From Paenibacillus cremeus (GTDB taxonomy: Bacteria > Bacillota > Bacilli > Paenibacillales > NBRC-103111): a DNA stretch of 64,000 bases. The notes below the pieces were generated by a model. It saw only the letters and a list, made by a program, of their open reading frames with translations, was not told the origin of the DNA and did no database searches. Each line of letters begins with the position of its first letter. Position 1 is the first letter of the stretch. This document shows positions 1-8,806 of this stretch, piece after piece. The translations under genes and the position numbers were made by a program. The stretch spans positions 34,490-98,489 of the forward strand of contig NZ_VNJI01000025.1 in NCBI RefSeq assembly GCF_007786445.1. The letters are read 5' to 3'.

Positions 1-566
1 GCGGGTTTACGCCGTTGTCCGAGAAGCTGAAGCCGGAGGAAGTCGTTGATTTTCTGAACATGATGTTCAATCTGATCACTGAGCGTGTGCTGGCCAACCA
101 CGGGACGATCGATAAGTTCATCGGGGATGCCGCCATGATTCTGTTCAACGCACCGCTCGATGTACCCGATCATCCTTATTACGCCGTGAAGACTGCCTAC
201 GAGATTCAGCTCGGCATGGAGCAGGTCCGGGCAGATGTGCTGCAAAAATACGGAGTCACCATCAGCGTGGGAATAGGGATCAATACCGGTGAGGTCGTTG
301 TCGGCAATATCGGTTCTTACCTGCGCGTCGATTATACAGCCATCGGAGATAACGTGAATACGGCGGCACGGATCGAATCGAACACGCAGCCCAATCAGAT
401 TCTCGTGTCGGAAGCGACCTATGAATTGACGAAGGAATACTTCGGATATCATTTTGCCGGCGAGAAGCTGATGAAGGGGAAAAGCATGCCTTTGAAGCTG
501 TTTGAGGTGCTAAGTGTCAAAGGGGCTCCGTCGTCGGTTCAGGAGTCGAAGCATCGCGTTTCTTAA
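1..566 (+). CDS. Class III adenylate/guanylate cyclase, C-terminal part (5' end outside window)
   Basis: The reading frame is open from the first base and starts inside the catalytic domain (GFTPLSE), so the true start and any sensor domain lie to the left. The visible 187 or so residues form a class III cyclase homology domain: the second metal-binding site in DKFIGDAAMILF, where the Lys is the usual adenine-selecting residue; VGIGINTGEVVVGNIG; and YTAIGDNVNTAARIE, with the Asn and Arg of the transition-state pair and Thr at the second purine-selecting position. This pattern favours ATP, so cAMP is the likely product. In other bacteria such cyclases often carry an N-terminal CHASE2 sensor and sit beside FecR-domain genes; a FecR gene follows here 34 bases downstream, so co-transcription is likely. 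The internal TTG at 15 is not a credible start. Confidence 0.9.
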   Translation, partial: GFTPLSEKLKPEEVVDFLNMMFNLITERVLANHGTIDKFIGDAAMILFNAPLDVPDHPYYAVKTAYEIQLGMEQVRADVLQKYGVTISVGIGINTGEVVVGNIGSYLRVDYTAIGDNVNTAARIESNTQPNQILVSEATYELTKEYFGYHFAGEKLMKGKSMPLKLFEVLSVKGAPSSVQESKHRVS

Positions 567-600
567 AACATAGGGGTTGTACAGGGAGAGGAGTTCGACG

Positions 601-2715
601 ATGGGTCAAGGCAAGCAAGACAGGAGAGGCAAAGGCAGGTCCGCGGCTTCTAAGGTCGCGATGTATACGGTGATGTTAACGATGATCTCGGGCGCGGCGG
701 CTCCGTATGCGCAAGCAGCCAGCTCGTCCAGAGCGGCGCAAGTCGTGGAGGTTACGGGAAATGTGACCTACAAAAAGTCCGGCGGGTCCAAGTCCAACTA
801 TGTGTATCAGGATTTGAAATTGAATCAAGGCGATTATATTTCCGTCGGTCCTTCTTCATCCTTAACGCTGAAAATTGTGGATCATGGCGATGAGCTGACC
901 ATTGGGGAAAATTCCGAGGTATACATATCCGAGCTGCTCGATTCGGGCAACGGAAAAACGTCCAAGGTCAAATCGTGGGCGGGTACGTTATGGAGCAAGG
1001 TGAAATCGCTGGTCAGCTCCGAGGACGAATTTGAAGTCGAAACGCCGACGGCGGTGATGGGGGTTCGCGGAACTCACTTCCTTACCTATTACAATCCGCA
1101 AACGGGCGAGACGACGCTGGTCGTCGCCGCAGGTGTCGTCGGTGCGACCACCGCGTCCAGCACATCCGGCTCAAGCAGCGGGGGCCCTGGCAGCGGCTCC
1201 AAGTCGCAGGAGGTCAAAGTATACCCGTCGCAGCAGCTGAATTTGGATCAGAGCACCAAGTCCACCGATTTAAAGAGCAAGGTCGATTACGCCGATCCGA
1301 ACAAGATCGTCATCGTAGCGCCGCCGAAGGTGCTCGAGGCATTGATCAAAAATGCGGCGGATATTCAAGCCGAGCTCAAAGAGCAGAAGGACAAGCTGAA
1401 CAAAGATTTGCAGCAGGGGAAGACGAAGCCGGACGAGCAGTCCACGCTCAAGTTCCAGGACGATACGGATCTGAACAAGATCAAAGGCAATTTCGATGCA
1501 CTGCTGCCTAACCTGGCTAAACAAGCAGTAGATGGCAAGAAAATCGATACCAGCGTGATCGATAAAGCGAATGCTTCGATTCCGGATCCGAATCAGAAGA
1601 TTGATTTGAATCATGTTACTCCTATTGATAAAAGCGCCGGCTTGGATCCAGAGATCCAAAAGATCAAGGAGCAGGCAGGCGAGTATTTTAACCAACTCCT
1701 CCACGAGCTGGTAGAGCTTCAGCAAAATCAGCAGCAGCTGGCTTCCTTGGTGCGGCAGCTAGAAGCAGACAAGCAGCGGACGGATGAGCAGAACAAGGAA
1801 GCCATTAAGGCAGCCGATCAGAAGGCGTCCGAGCAATATGCGTCCTCCCTGGACGCTGCTGCGAAGAAAGAATTTGAGACGAATAAGCAGAAAAACGAGA
1901 CCAGCGGCATCAATCCAGCTGCACAGCCAACGGCTCCAACAACACCGTCGTCGTCATCGTCTTCATCGAATAACAACAGTACTAATACAACGCCGCCGGT
2001 CACTGCGCCTGATCCGGTTCAGCTGGTGAGCCCGTCAGCCGCAGGGGAATATGATTTGGGCACAATCAAAATTACAGCGAAGGCACCGGCAGACACCAAG
2101 ATTTTGCTGATGAACGGCACCGAGACTGTAGCTTATGCGCAAGGTAACGGCGATCAGCCGGTTGAACTCTCGCTGCCCGACAAGTCGTACACCGGACTGA
2201 CCCTCGTATCGGAAAAGAACGGGGTTCGCGGCAGCGCCGTGTCTGTCCCGGCCTTGAGCAACAAAGCGCCTCAAGCTGTGTTAAGTGAAGTGAGCCGAAG
2301 CGCCACTTCAGTGAAGTACCGCTTGGAGCTGTCGAACGTTCCAGCGCTCTATGCTGTGCAGGCCCATATGACGTATGACGCCGGCGCTTTGAATTATGCC
2401 CCAGCAGGGACGAGCAGTGACCTGCCGGATGCTCCGAATACAGTATTCGACGGCAGCAATATCGCTGAAACGCTGCGCCAAGTTCAAGGGCAGACGAAGA
2501 ACGAGCTGATTTATGCTGCGACCTTCTTTGAGGCCAGTACAAGCAACCCAACTAGCAATATTAGGCTGTCGGGCAGCAAGACCGCCGTGGAATTTACATT
2601 AGATGTTGTTAATACCGTGACGCCAGGCACAGGGAATGCCAGCGCGCAGCTGGTCTCTATCAAAGTGGCCGATAAAACGGGGAACGTGGTCTTCCAGCTT
2701 CCGACGTCTCCCTAG
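601..2715 (+). CDS. Secreted FecR-domain protein with coiled coil and cohesin-like C-terminal domain
   Basis: The ATG at 601 is chosen because AGGGAGAGGAG stands just upstream; a TTG at 577 has no ribosome site. The 704-residue product begins with a signal peptide (hydrophobic MYTVMLTMISGAAAP, then AQAAS). A FecR domain follows (about residues 45-165), ending with the family hallmark VETPTAVMGVRGTHF. Next come a Gly/Ser-rich linker, long charged helical stretches that look like coiled coil (about 250-290 and 360-430), and a Ser/Asn/Pro-rich linker. The last 150 residues show the strand pattern of a cohesin or carbohydrate-binding fold (YAVQAHMTYDAGALNY). FecR domains bind peptidoglycan or act as periplasmic signal modules; here the protein should lie outside the membrane. 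With the cyclase upstream it may form an envelope-signalling pair. The function is not established. Confidence 0.85.
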   Translation: MGQGKQDRRGKGRSAASKVAMYTVMLTMISGAAAPYAQAASSSRAAQVVEVTGNVTYKKSGGSKSNYVYQDLKLNQGDYISVGPSSSLTLKIVDHGDELTIGENSEVYISELLDSGNGKTSKVKSWAGTLWSKVKSLVSSEDEFEVETPTAVMGVRGTHFLTYYNPQTGETTLVVAAGVVGATTASSTSGSSSGGPGSGSKSQEVKVYPSQQLNLDQSTKSTDLKSKVDYADPNKIVIVAPPKVLEALIKNAADIQAELKEQKDKLNKDLQQGKTKPDEQSTLKFQDDTDLNKIKGNFDALLPNLAKQAVDGKKIDTSVIDKANASIPDPNQKIDLNHVTPIDKSAGLDPEIQKIKEQAGEYFNQLLHELVELQQNQQQLASLVRQLEADKQRTDEQNKEAIKAADQKASEQYASSLDAAAKKEFETNKQKNETSGINPAAQPTAPTTPSSSSSSSNNNSTNTTPPVTAPDPVQLVSPSAAGEYDLGTIKITAKAPADTKILLMNGTETVAYAQGNGDQPVELSLPDKSYTGLTLVSEKNGVRGSAVSVPALSNKAPQAVLSEVSRSATSVKYRLELSNVPALYAVQAHMTYDAGALNYAPAGTSSDLPDAPNTVFDGSNIAETLRQVQGQTKNELIYAATFFEASTSNPTSNIRLSGSKTAVEFTLDVVNTVTPGTGNASAQLVSIKVADKTGNVVFQLPTSP

Positions 2716-2747
2716 CACAAATGCAAAGTAATGGAAGGTGAAACCCT

Positions 2748-4352
2748 GTGAATAATACGATTAAACTTTGTGCTGCAGCCATTCTGTCCTCCGTCGTTTT
2801 CACGAGTGCGGCGGCTTATGGAGCATCACCTGCGGCAGATGGATTGAAGGGCGCGAACAATCAAATTTTGCTTGATATCACCACCGCAGCAGGAAACGGA
2901 ACTCTCGGCAGCCAAAATGGTGCGGCTCTCTCCACTACATTCCGCAGCCCATCCGGAGTCGCGGTTGCTCCTGACGGCTCCGTTCTGATCGCCGATACGC
3001 GCAATCAAATGATTCGCAAGCTGGCGGGCGGACAAGTGAGCACGTATGCCGGTGTTCTTTTTAAGAAGGATGTCAAAGGCTTCCCAGTTGGAGCGATGTT
3101 GGACGGCGAGGCAAGCCTGTCGATGTTCCAAGAGCCGATGGGCATGGCGTTCGACAGCAAAGGTAACTTATATATCGCTGACTCTGCCAATCATGCGATC
3201 CGAAAAGTCGACGCGTCGACGCAGCAGGTTAGTACGCTAGCCGGCAGCGGATTGCTTGGAAGCAAGGACGGGACAGGGAAAAGCGCCTCGTTCCAGCAGC
3301 CCTCAGACGTAGCGGTGGCGGCGGACGGAACGGTGTACGTTGCGGATACGCTGAATCACTTGATCCGCAGCATTTCGCCTGCGGGTGTGGTGACTACGCT
3401 GAATGCGGCCTCGAATCGGGTCGTAGAGGTATCGCCGGGGCAGGTGTCCACGGCCGGTGATTTTGCCGATGGCAGCTTGGCTGCGGCCAAGTTTAATGAG
3501 CCCTCCGGGCTAGTCCTCGATGCCAAGGGCAATCTGTACGTGAGCGATTCCGGCAATCAGCGGATTCGGTATATCGATTTGCAGCAGGGCCAAGTGACGA
3601 CGGTCGCCGGCGGCGGTACGGCCAACGCCAAGAAGGAGCTGTACGTGCCTGGAGATTACGCGGACGGCAATGCGGCGGAGGCGCGGTTTAATTTCCCGAT
3701 GGGCCTCGAGCTGACGGCCGAAGGAGGTCTAGTGATCGCGGACAGCCAGAATCACTCGATCCGGTATTTGCTGAACGGCAAAGTAACGACGCTAGCTGGA
3801 GCCGCTAATCAAACCCCGGGCAAGCAGGACGGAACGGAAAGCGGTGCCGAGTTTCAGCGGCCGACCGATGTCGCGGTGCTGCAGGACGGCAGCATTATGG
3901 TCGCCGATGCGTTTAACAACCAGCTCCGGCAGCTCAGCTTGTATCAGCTGCCGGCTGATTTGCCGAAGGACGATCACGTTAAGGTCGTGCTGGGCCCAAA
4001 GCCGATCGCATTCGATGCGCAGCCTGAAATCGTAGGCGGCCGGACGATGGTTCCTGTGCGAGCGATTACGGAAGCGCTCGGCTACAAAGTCACGTACGAT
4101 GATGCGAATCGTGCGGTCCAGCTCAGCAAAGACGGCGTCACAGTCGAGCTGTACATCGATCGGACCGGCGTGAAGCGGATCGAGCAGGGCAAAGTGGCCG
4201 AGATCAAAGAGACCGACGCCGAGCCGTACATCAAAGAGGATCGGACGTATGTGCCGGTACGATTTTTTGCAGAAGAGATCGGTCTGGATGTGCAGTGGAA
4301 CGATAGCGCGCGCACGGCGATTTTACGCCCAAAGACTACAGAAACTAAGTAA
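2748..4352 (+). CDS. Secreted NHL-repeat protein with C-terminal copper-amine-oxidase-like 'stalk' domain
   Basis: The GTG start at 2748 lies behind GGAAGGTG, 33 bases after the FecR gene, so the two are probably co-transcribed. The 534-residue product has a signal peptide (AAILSSVVFTSAAAYGA). Five or six NHL repeats follow, each with a pattern like PSGVAVAPDGSVLIADT, expected to fold into a beta-propeller. The last 120 residues form a stalk domain of the Cu_amine_oxidN1 type (GRTMVPVRAITEALGY and RTYVPVRFFAEEIGLDVQW). That domain is very common on Paenibacillus surface proteins and is not itself an oxidase. NHL propellers bind proteins, RNA or glycans; no catalytic residues are visible. The specific role is unknown. 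A clear terminator follows. Confidence 0.85.
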   Translation: MNNTIKLCAAAILSSVVFTSAAAYGASPAADGLKGANNQILLDITTAAGNGTLGSQNGAALSTTFRSPSGVAVAPDGSVLIADTRNQMIRKLAGGQVSTYAGVLFKKDVKGFPVGAMLDGEASLSMFQEPMGMAFDSKGNLYIADSANHAIRKVDASTQQVSTLAGSGLLGSKDGTGKSASFQQPSDVAVAADGTVYVADTLNHLIRSISPAGVVTTLNAASNRVVEVSPGQVSTAGDFADGSLAAAKFNEPSGLVLDAKGNLYVSDSGNQRIRYIDLQQGQVTTVAGGGTANAKKELYVPGDYADGNAAEARFNFPMGLELTAEGGLVIADSQNHSIRYLLNGKVTTLAGAANQTPGKQDGTESGAEFQRPTDVAVLQDGSIMVADAFNNQLRQLSLYQLPADLPKDDHVKVVLGPKPIAFDAQPEIVGGRTMVPVRAITEALGYKVTYDDANRAVQLSKDGVTVELYIDRTGVKRIEQGKVAEIKETDAEPYIKEDRTYVPVRFFAEEIGLDVQWNDSARTAILRPKTTETK

Positions 4353-4374
4353 TAAAGTTGAAAGCTTTTAAACC

Positions 4375-4415
4375 AAACCTTCCCGTGCTGCGAGTGCGCA
4401 TGGGAAGGTTTTTGT
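4375..4415 (+). terminator. Intrinsic terminator after the NHL/stalk gene
   Basis: AAACCTTCCC at 4375-4384 pairs with GGGAAGGTTT at 4402-4411, followed by a short T run. It closes the cyclase-FecR-NHL transcription unit. Confidence 0.85.
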
Positions 4416-4476
4416 CACACGACGGCAAGGATTAGCCGATATAAGTGGAAGTACACGAACAAGGAGGGTTCGGCGC

Positions 4477-5910
4477 GTGAAGGCGAAGGAAACGGAAGAT
4501 CAGCTGACGCTGTTTTTCAAGCAGGATCCCCAGTATTTAAAAAAATACGTGAAAGCACATCCGGACAATAAAATGGCCTGGTATTTACTTGGACGGGACT
4601 ACGAGGCACAAGGAAAGCAGGGCAAGGCGCTGTATTGCTATGCGCAAGCCGGTGAAATATATGAAGCCTATGAGAATCAAAAGGTAACTTTGCCGCCCGA
4701 AGAGCTGGAACCGATCCAATCCTGGGTCGAGGGCAAGCGGCGCAGACGGCTGCCAAGGTACGCTAGAGCGGTGGCTATGCTGCTCCTCTTGATTGCGGGG
4801 CTGCTGTTTTCTTCAGCCTCCAGGCCTGATGCAGTGGAGGAAGCGGAGGCGCCACCGCTGCCGCAAGGCGTCACGTCGGCTCAGGTGCAGGCGACGAAGG
4901 TGTATTATCTTGCCGAACGAAAGAGCCCGGAGAAGGTCAGCACGGCGCTTCAAGAGATGCTGCTTAAAGAGCGGGTCGCAAGCTTCGCGATCTTGGCCCG
5001 CGGCATTCCGCTCGGCGAGACGTCGTGGATCGGCTGGCTGAAGAAGCCGGAGCTGCTGCTGACCGTGGAGGCGAAGCAGGATGCCTCGCAGCAGCAGATC
5101 GTGTACCACGACGCGGCCAGCTGCAATTGCCTTCCCAGCGATCCGGCTCCGGCGGCCGGCATTGTGAGCGCTTGGATGACGAAGCAGGAGCAGGAGCTGG
5201 TGCTCCGTTCGGCAGTCGCTGCATCGATCCGGCTCAAAGGCCAGGCGCCGGAGCAAAGCGCTCAGCTGACGGCGGCGTATCCGAACAATTCGCTGCCCGG
5301 GTTGACGCCTTATATGCAGGAGCTGTACGAGAAGGAGAAGGCGGCGATGGGAACGGAGCTGGCGGCTTGGGTGCAGCAGACGCCACAGCCGCCGCAGCAG
5401 GTGAGCCAAGCGACGCCGGGGTCTCCGGGACCTGGTCCCGGGGCGGCCGGATTGACGAAGCCGCTGAACGAGCCGCTGCGGATCATCGTCGACAAGACGG
5501 CTCACCGATTGGCGGTGGTCAGTGGCAGCATCGTGGTGCGGAGCTACCCGGTCGGTCTGGGCGGACCGCGCACCCCGGAAGGGACGTTTGCCATCACGGA
5601 GAAGGTCCGCAATCCGAACGGCAAATCCAACGGGGATTTCGGCAGCCGCGGCATGACGTTATCCGATACGCAATACGCGATTCACGGCACGAATCAGCCG
5701 TCCAGCGTTGGCAAGGATCAATCGGCCGGCTGTGTTCGGATGCTGAAGGAGGACGTGGAGGAGCTGTTTGATATGGTGCCTCTCGGAACGCCGGTGACGA
5801 TCGGCAAAGGGATGCTGCCATCGGACGTGGTGCGAAGCGGGAAGCCGTTCCAGCTGCCGGTGGCAAGCGACGAGACCAATCCGGGGAAGGTATATCATTG
5901 GCTGAATTAA
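4477..5910 (+). CDS. Membrane-anchored L,D-transpeptidase (YkuD family) with N-terminal helical repeat
   Basis: The GTG start at 4477 has a strong AAGGAGGG site. The 477-residue protein has a TPR-like N-terminus (residues 1-75, WYLLGRDYEAQGKQGKALY), a basic patch and one membrane helix near 95-112 (AVAMLLLLIAGLLFSS), then a poorly conserved outer region with a Pro/Gln/Gly-rich linker. The YkuD catalytic domain fills the last 150 residues. The catalytic motif is present: His403 in HGTN and Cys419 in SAGCVRM. Such enzymes make or modify 3-3 cross-links in peptidoglycan, often in spore cortex or coat-stage wall. The cytoplasmic TPR-like segment suggests a partner inside the cell, which is inference. 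It appears monocistronic. Confidence 0.85.
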   Translation: MKAKETEDQLTLFFKQDPQYLKKYVKAHPDNKMAWYLLGRDYEAQGKQGKALYCYAQAGEIYEAYENQKVTLPPEELEPIQSWVEGKRRRRLPRYARAVAMLLLLIAGLLFSSASRPDAVEEAEAPPLPQGVTSAQVQATKVYYLAERKSPEKVSTALQEMLLKERVASFAILARGIPLGETSWIGWLKKPELLLTVEAKQDASQQQIVYHDAASCNCLPSDPAPAAGIVSAWMTKQEQELVLRSAVAASIRLKGQAPEQSAQLTAAYPNNSLPGLTPYMQELYEKEKAAMGTELAAWVQQTPQPPQQVSQATPGSPGPGPGAAGLTKPLNEPLRIIVDKTAHRLAVVSGSIVVRSYPVGLGGPRTPEGTFAITEKVRNPNGKSNGDFGSRGMTLSDTQYAIHGTNQPSSVGKDQSAGCVRMLKEDVEELFDMVPLGTPVTIGKGMLPSDVVRSGKPFQLPVASDETNPGKVYHWLN

Positions 5911-5921
5911 TCACACACGCT

Positions 5922-5968
5922 AAAAAAAGCTGGCGCTACGGCTCACAGAGCGTGAGGCAGCCCAGCTT
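5922..5968 (-). terminator. Intrinsic terminator for the small membrane peptide gene (minus strand)
   Basis: Read on the minus strand, AAGCTGG (5968-5962) pairs with CCAGCTT (5933-5927) and is followed by a T run (the A run at 5922-5928 on the plus strand). Confidence 0.65.
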
Positions 5969-6050
5969 CGGATCGCAACCGTTACTGCGAATGCGCTCGC
6001 TGTCGGTTGTCGACGAATGTACATTGTTGCCACTTCGTACAGTTTTAGGT

Positions 6051-6185
6051 CTAGGGGTTGAAAATCAGCAGCGCAGCCATCGCTAGAATAATGACTCCAA
6101 AGATGGAGCACACCCAGATGATCAGTTTTTTATTTGGCTCGTCCTTCTGTTTGCGCTGCAAATAGGAGGTTTTTTCTTTTTTCAT
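6051..6185 (-). CDS. Small single-pass membrane protein (44 residues)
   Basis: On the minus strand an ATG at 6185 opens a 44-residue frame ending in TAG at 6051. The first 20 residues are strongly basic and polar (MKKEKTSYLQRKQKDEPNKK). They are followed by one clean membrane helix (LIIWVCSIFGVIILAMAALL) and the tail IFNP. Composition and topology are those of a real small membrane protein: a positive cytoplasmic N-terminus and an outer C-terminus. A GC-rich GGCGGGGC stretch stands upstream, which is only a moderate ribosome site, but a well-formed terminator follows on the same strand. I do not recognise the family. Confidence 0.6.
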   Translation of the reverse strand: MKKEKTSYLQRKQKDEPNKKLIIWVCSIFGVIILAMAALLIFNP

Positions 6186-6232
6186 AGCGACCAGCCCCGC
6201 CTTTTCATAGAATTAAATCTATTTTATCATAA

Positions 6233-6293
6233 TGTAAACGTTTTTACAGATGGAGTTTTATGAGCGGCCTACTTTATTTTTAACTCATAAAAC
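6233..6293. promoter_or_regulatory. Two perfect inverted repeats between the small peptide gene and pyrD
   Basis: TGTAAA-CGTT-TTTACA lies at 6233-6248. A longer repeat, GTTTTATGAG (6255-6264) and CTCATAAAAC (6284-6293), has perfect 10-base arms and a 19-base loop. Both are in the divergent promoter region. The first resembles a CcpA cre site but its spacing is two bases too long, so no regulator is assigned. Confidence 0.4.
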
Positions 6294-6358
6294 GATACAC
6301 TGGAAAGAAAAAGTGAGGCAAGAACAGGAAACACAGCTTAAGGGAGAGAATATACTGC

Positions 6359-7489
6359 ATGATGTACAAGAAATTCGCCAAGCCGGTGCTGTTTAACATG
6401 GATCCGGAAAAAGCACACCATCTGACGATCGACGGGCTTCACATGGTCGGTAAATTGCCTGGAGGACGCAGGCTGCTGCGTGCCATGTATGGGGTCAAAG
6501 CCTACCCGGAGCTGGCTACCGAGCTATGGGGCATCCGCTTCGACAATCCGGTGGGACTGGCTGCCGGGCTGGACAAAAATGCGAAGGCCGTTCCCGGCTT
6601 CTCCAATATTGGATTTGGCTTTATGGAGGTCGGCACGGTGACTCCGAAGCCACAAGCAGGCAACGAGCTGCCGCGGTTGTTCCGTTTGCCGGAGGATGCG
6701 GCGCTGATTAACCGGATGGGCTTCAACAATGTCGGTATCGAGGGCATGAAGCGGAATTTGCGCAACCAGGGACAGCGGACGATTCCTCTGGCCATCAATA
6801 TCGGTAAGAATAAAACAACGCCGAACGAGCAGGCGGAAAACGATTATCGCGAGTGCATTCAGGCGCTGTATGGGTATGGCGACTTTTTTGTCGTCAACAT
6901 CAGCTCGCCGAATACGCCGGATCTGCGGAATCTTCAGCATGGCGACGATTTGACCCGCTTGCTGGCGGCCGTAAAGGATGAAATCCGGACGCAGCATGCC
7001 AAGTTCGCGGGACGCGAGAAGCCGGTGCTGGTGAAGATCGCGCCCGATTTGTCGCCAGAAGAGGTGGAAGTAACCGTCGAGACGATCCTGAGAAGCGGTG
7101 TGTCGGGCATTATCGCATCGAATACGACAATTTCGCGCGAAGGGTTAGGGCATCCGAACCGGAAGGAAACGGGTGGCTTAAGCGGCAGGCCGCTGACAAC
7201 GCGTTCCACGGAGCTGATCCATACGATCTATAGGCTCACCGAGGGCAAGCTTCCGATCATCGGCTCGGGTGGGATTTTTACCGCTGAGGACGCTTATGCG
7301 AAAATTAAGGCCGGAGCTAGTCTTGTAGAGGTATACACTGCGCTGATCTATGAAGGTCCGGAGCTGCTGAGACAGATCAATGAAGGGCTGCGCAAGCTTC
7401 TGAAGCAGGATGGATTTACCCACATCTCGGAGGCGGTCGGCTCGGCGCATCGCAATACACCGGCCAAAGAAGCGTTGAGCTTAAGATAA
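6359..7489 (+). CDS. pyrD: Dihydroorotate dehydrogenase (quinone), class 2
   Basis: PyrD oxidises dihydroorotate to orotate in pyrimidine synthesis, passing electrons through FMN to membrane quinone. The 376-residue product has the class 2 N-terminal helical extension for membrane binding (FNMDPEKAHHLTIDGLH), FMN-site motifs (VGLAAGLDKNAKAV; MEVGTVTPKPQAGN), the catalytic-loop NISSPNTPDLR with the Ser base near residue 181, and the phosphate-binding IIGSGGIFTAEDAY. Class 2 is unusual for Bacillus, which uses the class 1B PyrD/PyrK pair, but is found in Paenibacillus. Two ATGs at 6359 and 6362 share one AAGGGAGAG site. The gene stands apart from any pyr operon here; inverted repeats lie upstream. 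Confidence 0.95.
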   Translation: MMYKKFAKPVLFNMDPEKAHHLTIDGLHMVGKLPGGRRLLRAMYGVKAYPELATELWGIRFDNPVGLAAGLDKNAKAVPGFSNIGFGFMEVGTVTPKPQAGNELPRLFRLPEDAALINRMGFNNVGIEGMKRNLRNQGQRTIPLAINIGKNKTTPNEQAENDYRECIQALYGYGDFFVVNISSPNTPDLRNLQHGDDLTRLLAAVKDEIRTQHAKFAGREKPVLVKIAPDLSPEEVEVTVETILRSGVSGIIASNTTISREGLGHPNRKETGGLSGRPLTTRSTELIHTIYRLTEGKLPIIGSGGIFTAEDAYAKIKAGASLVEVYTALIYEGPELLRQINEGLRKLLKQDGFTHISEAVGSAHRNTPAKEALSLR

Positions 7490-7548
7490 AGCCGGGACGG
7501 ATTCAGGCTGCGGATTAGGCAGCAGGTGCAACGTAGGAGGTTGGGACG

Positions 7549-8352
7549 ATGGATGGACGCGATTGGAAAAAATTTCTTCTGCCCTACGAGCAAGCGGTAG
7601 AAGAACTGAAAGTAAAATTCAAGACGCTGCGCACGGAGCTGAAGAGCCGGGAAGAATATTCACCGATCGAATTTGTCACCGGACGGGTGAAGCGAATTTC
7701 GAGCGTGCTGGAAAAAGCGAAGCGGCTGAGCGTCCCGATGGAGCAGATCGAAACCGGTATTGAGGATATCGCCGGCATTCGGATCATGTGTCAATTCGTA
7801 GAAGATATTGATCGGCTGGCAGAGCAGATCCGTCTTCGCGAGGACATGAGCGTAGTCTATGTGAAGGACTACATTTTAAATAAAAAGCCGAGCGGGTACC
7901 GCAGCTATCACATTATTGTTGAATATCCGGTGCAAACGGCGCTCGGCATGAAGCGGGTTCTGGCGGAAATTCAGCTGCGCACGCTGGCGATGAATTTTTG
8001 GGCGACGATTGAACACTCGCTTAACTATAAATACCGCGAGAAGCTTCCAGTGGAAGTGCTGAACCGACTGAGCAAGGCGGCGGAAGCGGCGTATTTGCTG
8101 GATCAGGAAATGAGCAGCATCCGCGTGGAAATAATGGAAGCGCAGAAGCTATTTGAGGATAAATCGAACATTATCGCCAAGGTGCTCAACGGGATTCAAG
8201 AGCTGTACTTTTTCCATCGGGTCCGCGAGGCGGCGCAATTTCAAATCCGGTTCAACGAGCTGTGGGATACGGATGATGTTTGGCATCTGAAGGAGCTGCT
8301 CGGCGAGGTGGAGGAAGCGATCGCCAGAGCGAAGAAAGGCCCTTCCAAATAA
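7549..8352 (+). CDS. sasB: Small alarmone synthetase (RelA/SpoT synthetase domain), SasB/RelQ type
   Basis: The enzyme transfers pyrophosphate from ATP to GDP or GTP to make (p)ppGpp for the stringent response. The 267-residue product matches the B. subtilis YjbM/SasB pattern closely: FLLPYEQAVEELKVK at the N-terminus, SPIEFVTGRVKRI, the G-loop region IEDIAGIRIMCQFVEDID, KPSGYRSYH, and EIQLRTLAMNFWATIEH. There is no HD hydrolase, TGS or ACT domain, so it is synthesis-only. The C-terminus is some 50 residues longer than SasB. The start has AGGAGG eight bases upstream. It lies 59 bases after pyrD and 28 before the DUF309 gene and may share a transcript with either. Confidence 0.93.
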   Translation: MDGRDWKKFLLPYEQAVEELKVKFKTLRTELKSREEYSPIEFVTGRVKRISSVLEKAKRLSVPMEQIETGIEDIAGIRIMCQFVEDIDRLAEQIRLREDMSVVYVKDYILNKKPSGYRSYHIIVEYPVQTALGMKRVLAEIQLRTLAMNFWATIEHSLNYKYREKLPVEVLNRLSKAAEAAYLLDQEMSSIRVEIMEAQKLFEDKSNIIAKVLNGIQELYFFHRVREAAQFQIRFNELWDTDDVWHLKELLGEVEEAIARAKKGPSK

Positions 8353-8380
8353 CGAAGCGCGCAAGGGGAGAACACGGAGT

Positions 8381-8806
8381 ATGCGGACGTATGACCCGTT
8401 GTATGTGCAGTTTGTGTATTATTTCAACATCGAACGCGATTATTTTGAGTGTCATGAAGTGATGGAGGAGTTGTGGCTCGAGGAGGGCCGCGACCCCCTA
8501 TATCAAGGCCTGCTGCAGGTAGCGGTAGGCCTTTACCATTATCAGAACGGCAATCCGAGCGGTTCGGTGAAGCTGTTCACGGCCGCCCTGGAGAAGCTGC
8601 AGGGGCATCCGCCGGAGACGCTGGGGATTGATCTGGCCCAGGTGGTCAGCGAAAGCGAAGCGTATCTGACGAAGCTGCATCGCTTGCCGGAGGAGCCGTT
8701 CGCCTTCTACGATCTGACGATCCGCGTCATCGATCCGGAGCTGGCTGAGCTGGTGGAGAGGCTGCGCCTGCATCCGCCTTCCGCACATGAAGGAGAAGCG
8801 GAATGA
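8381..8806 (+). CDS. DUF309 family protein
   Basis: A 141-residue DUF309 protein, a small all-helical family of unknown function. The signature helices are visible: YYFNIERDYFECHEVMEELW, containing the conserved His-Glu-x-x-Glu, and QGLLQVAVGLYHYQNGN. The ribosome site is AAGGGGAG. Its last codon overlaps the ATG of the next gene (ATGA at 8803), so it is translationally coupled to the ABC exporter genes. No catalytic role is known for the family. Confidence 0.85.
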   Translation: MRTYDPLYVQFVYYFNIERDYFECHEVMEELWLEEGRDPLYQGLLQVAVGLYHYQNGNPSGSVKLFTAALEKLQGHPPETLGIDLAQVVSESEAYLTKLHRLPEEPFAFYDLTIRVIDPELAELVERLRLHPPSAHEGEAE

